Source: Gemmatimonadaceae bacterium
GTDB lineage: Bacteria; Gemmatimonadota; Gemmatimonadetes; Gemmatimonadales; Gemmatimonadaceae
NCBI GenBank assembly: GCA_025934775.1
Contig: JAICWO010000005.1
Coordinates: 186,001 to 250,000, forward strand
Length of the DNA: 64,000 nt
Direction of reading: 5' to 3'
Shown piece after piece: positions 42,996-50,336 of this stretch; position 1 is the stretch's first letter; every line of letters starts with the position of its first letter. Below the pieces are notes generated by a model that worked only from the letters and a program-made list of their open reading frames with translations, was not told the DNA's origin and did no database searches. Both the position numbers and the translations under genes were made by a program.

Positions 42996-45685
42996 CGCTG
43001 CTCGTCACGAGCGAGACACTCGCCGGACGACGCGCGATAGCCGCTGGGCCGCTCGCTCCGCTCGCGCAGTCGCTCGCCGAAGAGCTGCGCCCGCTGCTCG
43101 AGCGCGAGGTGTATTTCCCAACACGGAAAGCGCTGCTCTCGCGCGAGGGCGGCCGGTGCGCGCGCGACGGCGCGCTGCTCGACTTCGATCCGTTCAGTCC
43201 GCACGAGCATCGCTGCCCCACGTGCGGCGAGGTCTATCGCGGCGAGCTGCACGACCGCTTCTGGATCTATTGGTATCAGCTCTGGCTCGCCGAGCGCGCG
43301 GTGCACGCGTCGCTCTTCACCGCGCTCGGTGACGATCGCTTCGCGGCGCTCGCTGGCGCGATCCTCGATGGCTACGTCGAACGGTACGATACGTATCCGA
43401 ACGTCGACAACGTGCTCGGTCCGACGCGCCTGTTTTTCAGCACCTATCTCGAAGCCATCTGGCTTCTCCAGATCTGCATCGCGACGGATCTGCTCGACGG
43501 AATCGATCCGGCACTGGCGGCGCGCGTGCGCGACCGGATCATCGAGCCGAGTCGGCGCATCATCGCGGAGTACGACGAGGGCGCCTCCAACCGTCAGGTG
43601 TGGAACGATGCGGCGCTCTTCGCCGCCGCGCGGCTGCTCGGGGACCAGCATGCCGCCGAGGAGGCGCTGTTCGGCCGATCCGGCATCGTGTCGCATCTCG
43701 AGAATGGGCTGCTGGCGGATGGCACGTGGTACGAGGGTGAGAACTACCACCTCTTCGCGCATCGCGGCTTGTGGTATGGCGTGACGATGGCCGAGCGGGC
43801 GGGCATGAGTGTTCAGAGATCGCTCATCGAGCGATTTCAGCGCGGCTTCGCGGCGCCGCTGCTCACCGCGCTGCCGGACTACACGCTCCCGTCGCGCCGC
43901 GATTCGCAGTATGCGATCTCGCTTCGGCAGTGGCGAATCGCGGAGCACATCGAGCTCGGTCTCGCGCGCGAGCGGGATCCGATGCTCGTCGGTGCGCTCG
44001 CACGTTTATATGGCGACGATGTTCCGCGCCGTGATACGCGGCGCCGCACGTCGTCCGCGGACGTCGAGCGCAACGCGCCGTCGTCGTCGCTCGCGCGCGC
44101 CGACATGAGCTGGCGCGGCTTGCTCTGCGCATTGCCCGAGCTGCCGCCGCTCGAGCGCGTTCCGCCGTCGTCCGCGCTGCTGGATGCGCAGGGCATCGCC
44201 GTGTTTCGGCGGGATCACGGCCGCGGCTATGTCGCGCTGGATTACGGCCACCCGGGCGGAGGGCACGGCCACCCCGATCGCTTGAACCTCCTCGTCGCCG
44301 ACGCGGACACGCGTTGGCTCGATGACTTTGGCACCGGCTCGTACGTCGATCCCACCCTGCACTGGTATCGCAGCACGCTCGCCCACAATGCGCCGCTGGT
44401 CGACGGCCATTCGCAGGACCGCGTGAGCGGCGAGCTGCTCGCGCACGACGAGCGGGGGGGCGCCGGGTGGATCGCCGCGCGGGTGCGCGGCATCGCGCCG
44501 GGCGTGGACGTCGAACGCACGCTCGTCGTGATGCCGAGCTATGTCATCGATCTCGTCGCCTGGCGCGCGACGCGCGAATGCACCTTCGATCTGCCGCTGC
44601 ACGCTGACGCCACAGTCGTTGAAGGATGCACCGCGTCCGACTCGGCGGCGCTCGCCGGCGGCTCCGGTGTGGAAGACGGCTTCAACTTCGTGGACGAGAC
44701 CGCCGTGCAACTCGCGCGCGCTCGCGCACCGGTGGACGCGCGGGCGATGAGCGAGTCCGGACGCGAGCTCGCGCTGTGGGCATCTTCGTCGAGCGATACC
44801 GAGTGGTGGCTCGCAACGGCACCGGGACCACCGGGACACGGTGAGCACCGGTTCAGAGTCCTCCGCACGACGACTCCGTCGGGCGAGCATCAACTCGTAT
44901 GGTCGTGGCTCGACGACGTCGCGAGCGTCGCGTTCGGCGATGGCATTCGCGTTGCACTCCGCGACGGCACCGTGCACGAGCATCGGCGAGACGCCGCCGG
45001 CTGGCACGTACGCATCATCGCCGGCACGTCGAGCGACGGCATCGAGCTCGGCGGATGTCGCGGCGCGGTGATACCGGAACTAGTATTCGAAAACGCTCAT
45101 TTGAACGATCGCGCGGCAATTCGGCTCCCGGCCGCGATCGCACTGGCCAAAGCGCACTACCGGCGGTCGGAGGAATCGTGGAACCCGGCGCGCCATCCGA
45201 CGGCCCGTCTTACGCTGGATTGGCGCGAGCAGAGCCTTCGGATCGATATCGATGTGCGCGACAGCGATCGCAATTTCGCGCCGGCAGACGCCGTCAACCG
45301 CTACGACAACGAACCCGCCGCCATCAACGGGGATGGCGTGCAGCTCTATCTCGAGACCACGTCGGGCGCACACGCGTGGATGCTCGTGCCGGAGCGAGGC
45401 GGCGATCGCGTGCGCGTTCGGCCGATCGCCGAGTGGGGGGCATCGCACCCGATCGTCGCGTCCTGGCGCGAAACCGCGACCGGCTACGCGATGTCGATCA
45501 CCGTGCCTTTCACCGCCGGCGAGCGGCCAACGGGCATCGATGTCATCGTCAACGAGATGCCTGCCGGTCGCGAGCGGCGCCGCGGGCAGCTCGTGCTGAG
45601 CGGTGCACATGCCGAGTTCGTGTATCTTCGTGGGGACCGCCACGACCCGAGCCGTCTGCTCGCGCTCCAACTTCCCGATGCCTGA
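42992..45685 (+). CDS. Heparinase II/III-family protein with C-terminal CBM9-like domain
   Basis: 897 residues from ATG 42992. N-terminal all-helical barrel (about 60-330) with a Cys pair HRCPTCGEVYRGELHDRFW; then a beta-sandwich of the heparinase II/III type with GHPGGGHGHPDRLNLLV, DFGTGSYVDPTLHWYRST and LAHNAPLVDGHSQD, the usual active-site region for uronate-containing glycan lyases. The C-terminal 180 residues look like a CBM9/DOMON-like sugar-binding domain (DSDRNFAPADAV, AINGDGVQLYLE). No signal peptide is evident, so the site of action is unclear. It lies between a solute-binding gene and trmJ. Confidence 0.85.
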   Translation: MTLLVTSETLAGRRAIAAGPLAPLAQSLAEELRPLLEREVYFPTRKALLSREGGRCARDGALLDFDPFSPHEHRCPTCGEVYRGELHDRFWIYWYQLWLAERAVHASLFTALGDDRFAALAGAILDGYVERYDTYPNVDNVLGPTRLFFSTYLEAIWLLQICIATDLLDGIDPALAARVRDRIIEPSRRIIAEYDEGASNRQVWNDAALFAAARLLGDQHAAEEALFGRSGIVSHLENGLLADGTWYEGENYHLFAHRGLWYGVTMAERAGMSVQRSLIERFQRGFAAPLLTALPDYTLPSRRDSQYAISLRQWRIAEHIELGLARERDPMLVGALARLYGDDVPRRDTRRRTSSADVERNAPSSSLARADMSWRGLLCALPELPPLERVPPSSALLDAQGIAVFRRDHGRGYVALDYGHPGGGHGHPDRLNLLVADADTRWLDDFGTGSYVDPTLHWYRSTLAHNAPLVDGHSQDRVSGELLAHDERGGAGWIAARVRGIAPGVDVERTLVVMPSYVIDLVAWRATRECTFDLPLHADATVVEGCTASDSAALAGGSGVEDGFNFVDETAVQLARARAPVDARAMSESGRELALWASSSSDTEWWLATAPGPPGHGEHRFRVLRTTTPSGEHQLVWSWLDDVASVAFGDGIRVALRDGTVHEHRRDAAGWHVRIIAGTSSDGIELGGCRGAVIPELVFENAHLNDRAAIRLPAAIALAKAHYRRSEESWNPARHPTARLTLDWREQSLRIDIDVRDSDRNFAPADAVNRYDNEPAAINGDGVQLYLETTSGAHAWMLVPERGGDRVRVRPIAEWGASHPIVASWRETATGYAMSITVPFTAGERPTGIDVIVNEMPAGRERRRGQLVLSGAHAEFVYLRGDRHDPSRLLALQLPDA

Positions 45686-46427
45686 ATCGCTGCTCGACTC
45701 CGTCGTCGTCGTCCTCTACGAGCCGCAGGATCCCGTCAACATCGCCGCCACGGTGCGCGCGATGAAGAACATGGGCGTAGGTCGTCTCCGCCTCGTGCGC
45801 CCGGTCGCGTACGACGTGATTCGCCTCGAGGGGATCGCGCACGGCACGATGGATCTCATCGAGCGGATCGAACATTATGAGGATTTTGATACGGCGGTCG
45901 CCGATTGCGTGCGCGTGCTCGGGTTCACCGCGCGCCGGCGTGCGGCCAAGCTCCGCATGATCGATCCCAAGGCCGCCGCGGATGAGCTCCTGGCTGCCGC
46001 CGCCGACGGCCCGGTCGCGATCGTCTTCGGGCGGGAGGACAGCGGCCTGCCGAACGAGATCCTCGATCGGGTGCGCGCCGCGGTCACGATTCCCACGACC
46101 GAACATGCGTCGCTGAATCTCGCGCAGGCGGCGCTCGTCGCGCTGTACGAGCTGCATCTCGCCGCAGCGGACGCCACGCGCACCCTCGCGCCGCCGCGCA
46201 AGGACGCGCCGCCGCCGACGAACGAGCAGTTCGAGCAATACTTCGCCGACACGCAGCGCTCGCTCGACGCGATCCAGTTCTTCAAGACGCGATACCCCGA
46301 GCACATCATGCGAACGCTTCGTTCGCTCACCTTCCGGGCCGCGCCGAACGCGCGCGAGCTCTCGCTCATGCGCGCCATGGCCATTGAGGTGATCAATTTT
46401 CTGAACCGGACACGGCGCCTCGAGTAG
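45678..46427 (+). CDS. trmJ: RNA methyltransferase, TrmJ-like (SpoU/TrmH superfamily)
   Basis: 249 residues from ATG 45678, overlapping the heparinase-like stop by 8 bp (atgcctga). SPOUT trefoil-knot enzyme; homologues methylate the 2'-O of nucleotide 32 in tRNA. Motifs: YEPQDPVNIAATVRAMKNMG, VAIVFGREDSGLPNEIL and IPTTEHASLNLAQAALVALYEL. Its presence in a catabolic gene run is odd and is probably due to operon-like packing and not shared function. Confidence 0.88.
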   Translation: MPESLLDSVVVVLYEPQDPVNIAATVRAMKNMGVGRLRLVRPVAYDVIRLEGIAHGTMDLIERIEHYEDFDTAVADCVRVLGFTARRRAAKLRMIDPKAAADELLAAAADGPVAIVFGREDSGLPNEILDRVRAAVTIPTTEHASLNLAQAALVALYELHLAAADATRTLAPPRKDAPPPTNEQFEQYFADTQRSLDAIQFFKTRYPEHIMRTLRSLTFRAAPNARELSLMRAMAIEVINFLNRTRRLE

Positions 46428-46462
46428 TTTCGAGCCAGCACTGGCGCGAGTAGTTTGTCGGC

Positions 46463-47806
46463 ATGCCATTCCGTCGATTCTTCGATCGCGGCGCGAAGGG
46501 AGCCGAGCCCGCTCCAGCCGCGGAGCAGCCAGACGAGAGCATCGCCGACGAGGCGATGGATGAAGGCGAATCGCTCGACGCGGAAGCCATTCCCGCCGAA
46601 CACGATGAAGCGGATTGGCGCACCCGCGCAGCGGCGGTGCTGCCCACCGGCGCTTCCACGGGCAGTAAGCGCGTCGCCGCGCTCTATGGCGACGAGAATG
46701 CGCTCGGGCCGACGCACTTCGTGCAGGCGGTCGGCAGTCGCGTGGTCGACGTCGACGGAAACGAATACGTGGACTGCACGATGGCCCTCGGCTCCGTCGC
46801 GCTCGGATACGCCGAGCCGAACGTCACGCGCGCCGTCGTCGATGCCATCGCGGCGGGCAACGTCAGTGCGCTCTCGAGTTATCGCGAAGTCGATATCGCC
46901 GAGCGGCTGTGCGGCGTAATTTCGTGCGCGGACAAGGTGCAGTTCCTGAAGACGGGAGCGGAAGCGATTGCCGCCGCCGTGCGTATCGCGCGCACGTATA
47001 CCGGCCGCGAGCTGGTGATCGCATGCGGATATTTCGGCTGGCTCGACTGGTGCGCTGACGAAACAGCCGGCGTTCCGCAGGGCACGTGCGCGGTGACGCG
47101 GCGCGTTCCATACGACGACGTCGCGGCGCTCGAGAGCGCGGTGTCGGACGCCGGGCAGCGCCTGGCGGCGATCGTCATCGAGCCGGTGATCGAGCGCCTG
47201 CCGTCGAAGGAGTGGATCGAGAGGGCGCGCGCGCTCGCCACGAGTGCGGGAGCGGTGCTGATCTTCGATGAGATCAAGACGGGGTTTCGGCTGCGGCTCG
47301 GCGGCTACCAGGCATACGCCGACGTGGTGCCCGATCTCGCCGCGTTCGGCAAAGCGATGGCGAATGGATTTCCGCTCTCCGCGGTGATGGGCGACCGCGA
47401 CGTCATGGACGCCGCACGCAAGACGTGGATCTCGTCCACGCTCGCGAGCGAGGCGTCGGCGCTCGCCGCGGCAGGTGCCGTGCTCGATTGGCACGACACC
47501 GGCGACGTGTGCGGATCGCTCTGGACGATCGGCGCCGAGATGTGCGGTGCCGTGCGAGACGCGATCGCATCGGCCGCACTCAGCGGCGTGAGTGTCGAAG
47601 GTCTCGATCCGATGTGGATGCTGCGCTGGGATTCGCCGAGTCGCGAGCGACGGTTTCTCGAGTTGGCCGCGTCGCACGGCGTGCTGATCAAGCGCGGCGC
47701 GTACAACTATCCCGCGCTCGCGCACGATGAAGACGCGATGCGGGCGATCGAGGCGGGCGTGAGCGCGGCGTTCGTCGATCTGCGGGAAGAGGAATCGAAT
47801 CAGTGA
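46463..47806 (+). CDS. Class III aminotransferase, glutamate-1-semialdehyde aminomutase-like
   Basis: 447 residues. The first 50 are an acidic, probably disordered extension (EPAPAAEQPDESIADEAMDE) not usual in the family. The PLP fold follows: FLKTGAEAIAAAVRIARTYTG, CGYFGWLDWCADE, IFDEIKTGFRLRLGG and the Schiff-base lysine in AAFGKAMANGFPLSAVMG. The active site is closest to GSAM-type enzymes acting on amino sugars or beta-amino acids. It is coupled to the amidohydrolase by a GTGA overlap, so it probably acts in the same pathway and not in heme synthesis. Confidence 0.85.
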   Translation: MPFRRFFDRGAKGAEPAPAAEQPDESIADEAMDEGESLDAEAIPAEHDEADWRTRAAAVLPTGASTGSKRVAALYGDENALGPTHFVQAVGSRVVDVDGNEYVDCTMALGSVALGYAEPNVTRAVVDAIAAGNVSALSSYREVDIAERLCGVISCADKVQFLKTGAEAIAAAVRIARTYTGRELVIACGYFGWLDWCADETAGVPQGTCAVTRRVPYDDVAALESAVSDAGQRLAAIVIEPVIERLPSKEWIERARALATSAGAVLIFDEIKTGFRLRLGGYQAYADVVPDLAAFGKAMANGFPLSAVMGDRDVMDAARKTWISSTLASEASALAAAGAVLDWHDTGDVCGSLWTIGAEMCGAVRDAIASAALSGVSVEGLDPMWMLRWDSPSRERRFLELAASHGVLIKRGAYNYPALAHDEDAMRAIEAGVSAAFVDLREEESNQ

Positions 47807-48690
47807 GCGCGGCGCGGTCGGCGCAGGCACCACTCGCCGGCAGCGAGCCGCTGATCGACGCGCATGCGCACTTCTATCACGCCGCGGCGGGACGCGCCGA
47901 TTGGGCCGACGTCAACGCGGCCCGCTTTCGCGCTGGTGAGCGAATTGGCATTACATATCACGTCGCCTCGGTGCTCGGCAGCTACGGCTTCTCGTCGCCG
48001 ACGTACTTCCCGTCGCCGCGTGACGTGACCGTCGGCAACGACGCGATGCTCGATCTCTGCGCGCGCGAGCCGGACCGCGTTCGCATGTTCGTGACGGTGA
48101 ACCCGAATTACACCGACCACGCGCTTTCCGAGATCGAGCGCTGCGCGGCGCGCGGTGCGATCGGCATCAAGCTGCTGGCGAGCCGCCGCGCGGATGATCC
48201 CTTGCTCGACCCGATCGCCGCGGAAGCCGCTGCGCGCGGCATGCCGGTGCTGCATCACATCTGGCAGCATCGCCGCCGCGAGTGGCCGTCGCAGGAGATT
48301 TCCGACGGGGCCGATCTGGCGCGGCTCGCCTCGAGGCATCCCAAGGCCACGTTCATTCTCGCCCACATCGGCGGCGGCGGAGATTACATGCATACGTTTC
48401 CCGCCATCGCCGATCACCCGAACATTTTGCCGGACATTTCGGGGAGCGGCGTCGATCGCGGCATGCTCGATGCGGCGGTCGCCGCGCTCGGCGCGTCGCG
48501 TTTGCTCTGGGGATGCGATCTCACGATGGAAACCGGTCTGGCCAAGTTGCGCGCACTCGATGCGATCGAGCTGACGAGCGACGAACGTTCGGCGATTCGT
48601 TGGCGGAACGCCGCGCGCATCTTTCCGCGCGGCGCATTTCCACGCTGCGCGTCGCTCGACGGCGCGAACCCCGACGCGCGCGCCCGATGA
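47803..48690 (+). CDS. Amidohydrolase family protein (PF04909-type TIM barrel), intact metal motif
   Basis: 295 residues from GTG 47803, overlapping the aminotransferase stop. The metal motif near the N-terminus is intact (PLIDAHAHFYH). Other positions: LHHIWQHRRREWPSQ, HPKATFILAHIGGGG and RLLWGCDLTMETG with the catalytic Asp. The family includes decarboxylases and lactonases such as those of uronate or aromatic pathways. It overlaps its degenerate neighbour by ATGA. Confidence 0.83.
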   Translation: MSAARSAQAPLAGSEPLIDAHAHFYHAAAGRADWADVNAARFRAGERIGITYHVASVLGSYGFSSPTYFPSPRDVTVGNDAMLDLCAREPDRVRMFVTVNPNYTDHALSEIERCAARGAIGIKLLASRRADDPLLDPIAAEAAARGMPVLHHIWQHRRREWPSQEISDGADLARLASRHPKATFILAHIGGGGDYMHTFPAIADHPNILPDISGSGVDRGMLDAAVAALGASRLLWGCDLTMETGLAKLRALDAIELTSDERSAIRWRNAARIFPRGAFPRCASLDGANPDARAR

Positions 48691-49487
48691 TCGACGTCAA
48701 CGCGTTGATTGGCTCGTACCCGTTCCGGTACGTCCCGCACCCGGAACCCGGTGTGCTCGTTCGGGTCATGGATCGCGAGGGAATCGACATCGCGTGGGTG
48801 GGGCATCTGCCGTCCGCGTTCTATCGCGATCCTGCGCCGGGGAACGTGGAGCTCGTGCGCGAGCTGGCGCCGTTTGGATCGCGATTGCGGCCCGTGCCGA
48901 CCATTCGGCCGGACTGGCCACGCTGGGAGCACGCGGTGCGTGCGGCGCGCGAGCATGGCGCGCCGGCGATTCGCGTCTATCCGCCGCAGTGGGGCGTCGG
49001 CCCGGGCGATGAGCGAATGCGCGAGCTGGCGCTCGCCGCGGGCGAGCAGGGGCTCGCGCTCGTGCTCACGGTGAAATTCGAGGATCTTCGGCAGCGGCAT
49101 CCGATGGACACGGCCGGTGATCTCACCGCGGCCGCGATTCGGGACATCGCGCGCGCCGGCGGCGCCGTACGGCTCGTGGTGGCGGCGGCCGGTCGCGAGA
49201 TGATCGAGGAAGTGCACTGGGGCCTCACGCCCGATGAGCAGCAGCGCGTGTACTGGGACATCTCGTGGATCTGGGGCCCGCCCGAAGATCATCTGGCGAA
49301 GCTGCTGCGCACGATCGGACCGGAGCGATTCGTGTTCGGGACGCAGTGGCCGCTCCGTCTCACGCAGTCGCCGCGGTCCAATCTCGATTTACTGCCGGAC
49401 GATCTTCGAGGTGTGTCGCTGGCGCGCGGCGAAGCGATTTGCGGTGCCGCGTCAGCGTCTCGCGTTGCACGTGCGACGCGCGCATGA
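48687..49487 (+). CDS. Amidohydrolase-like protein with altered metal motif
   Basis: 266 residues from ATG 48687. It has the fold of the preceding gene product but starts MIDVNALIGSYPFR where active relatives have DxHxH; the first His is Asn and the second Leu. The segment RFVFGTQWPLRL also lacks the usual catalytic Asp after GT. It probably cannot bind the standard metal pair and may be a partner subunit or use another chemistry. The ATGA overlap with the intact paralogue ensures roughly equal synthesis. Confidence 0.78.
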   Translation: MIDVNALIGSYPFRYVPHPEPGVLVRVMDREGIDIAWVGHLPSAFYRDPAPGNVELVRELAPFGSRLRPVPTIRPDWPRWEHAVRAAREHGAPAIRVYPPQWGVGPGDERMRELALAAGEQGLALVLTVKFEDLRQRHPMDTAGDLTAAAIRDIARAGGAVRLVVAAAGREMIEEVHWGLTPDEQQRVYWDISWIWGPPEDHLAKLLRTIGPERFVFGTQWPLRLTQSPRSNLDLLPDDLRGVSLARGEAICGAASASRVARATRA

Positions 49488-49590
49488 CGACGCGCGCGAC
49501 AGAATCGATTAGGATTACTCGCGGCGACGCATGTTTTGTCGCCCTTGCATGTGTGCATAGGTCTGTTCAGATTTACCGCTCGGTCCCGAC

Positions 49591-49612
49591 GCTTGTGAAT
49601 TTCTTCACAAGC
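49591..49612. promoter_or_regulatory. CRP/FNR-family-like operator before alternative complex III
   Basis: gcttgtgaa (49591-49599) and ttcacaagc (49604-49612) form a perfect 9-bp palindrome with spacer tttc. The inner core TGTGA-N6-TCACA (49594-49609) is the consensus of CRP/Vfr proteins and close to FNR-type sites. Its centre is about 43 bp before the actA start at 49645. No clear ribosome site follows, and no other hairpin function such as T-run termination is visible. The regulator is not in this window. Confidence 0.6.
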
Positions 49613-49644
49613 CGCTGTTGACCCGACCACATCACCCGATCGCG

Positions 49645-50334
49645 ATGACCAAGCGAAGGAAGTGGACCGCCATCCCAGGGCTCCTCGCCCTGGCCGTCGG
49701 CGCCGTCATGCTCTCCGCATACAGTGGCGCCTCCTCCTCGCAAAACTATTCGCCCGAGCAGCCAATCCATTTTCCGCACACGGTCCACGTGCAGAAGCTC
49801 GGGATGAATTGCCTCTACTGCCACAACGCGGCGAACAAGTCGATGGACCCGGGACTTCCCGCGGTGTCGACGTGCATGGGCTGTCACAAGCTCATTGGCC
49901 CCGACCGCCCGGCGAACGATCTCCACGACAACAAGCCGTATCACAGCACGGAGATCGAGAAGCTATATAAGTTTGCTGATGTGAAGTCCATGGGCATGGA
50001 CATGGGACCGAACGCGAAGCCCATTCCCTGGAACCGGCTGCACAAGCTGCCCGAGTACGTGCACTTCCCGCACACGCGGCACATCAACGCCGGCGTCACC
50101 TGTCAGACCTGCCACGGCCAGATCCAGAAGATGCAGCAGGTCTATCAGTACGCGAGCCTGAACATGGGCTGGTGCATCAGCTGCCACGTGAACGGCTACA
50201 GCGCCCAAGAAGGCGAAGAAGCCGCGGGCTACGCCGCGCAGCAGCAGGGAGCCGGCGCCAGTCCGGCCGCCGTGACGACCGCGTCGACCGAGCGCAAGAA
50301 GGCGCGCTACGACTGCGCGAACTGCCACTACTGA
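49645..50334 (+). CDS. actA: Alternative complex III pentaheme cytochrome c subunit
   Basis: 229 residues. Five CxxCH sites are seen at Cys56, 77, 153, 177 and 224 (CLYCH, CMGCH, CQTCH, CISCH, CANCH), the expected number for ActA. An N-terminal hydrophobic segment (GLLALAVGAVMLSAYSG) anchors it so the hemes face the periplasm. It passes electrons from quinol oxidation towards the cytochrome oxidase. First gene of actABCDEF. Start ATG 49645 has no Shine-Dalgarno, which fits a short or absent leader. Confidence 0.93.
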   Translation: MTKRRKWTAIPGLLALAVGAVMLSAYSGASSSQNYSPEQPIHFPHTVHVQKLGMNCLYCHNAANKSMDPGLPAVSTCMGCHKLIGPDRPANDLHDNKPYHSTEIEKLYKFADVKSMGMDMGPNAKPIPWNRLHKLPEYVHFPHTRHINAGVTCQTCHGQIQKMQQVYQYASLNMGWCISCHVNGYSAQEGEEAAGYAAQQQGAGASPAAVTTASTERKKARYDCANCHY

Positions 50335-50336
50335 TC

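Noticed and set aside
46463-47806. Assignment of the aminotransferase as HemL of heme synthesis
   Set aside because: Fold and motifs fit, but the acidic extension, GTGA coupling to an amidohydrolase and absence of any heme gene make a catabolic role more likely.
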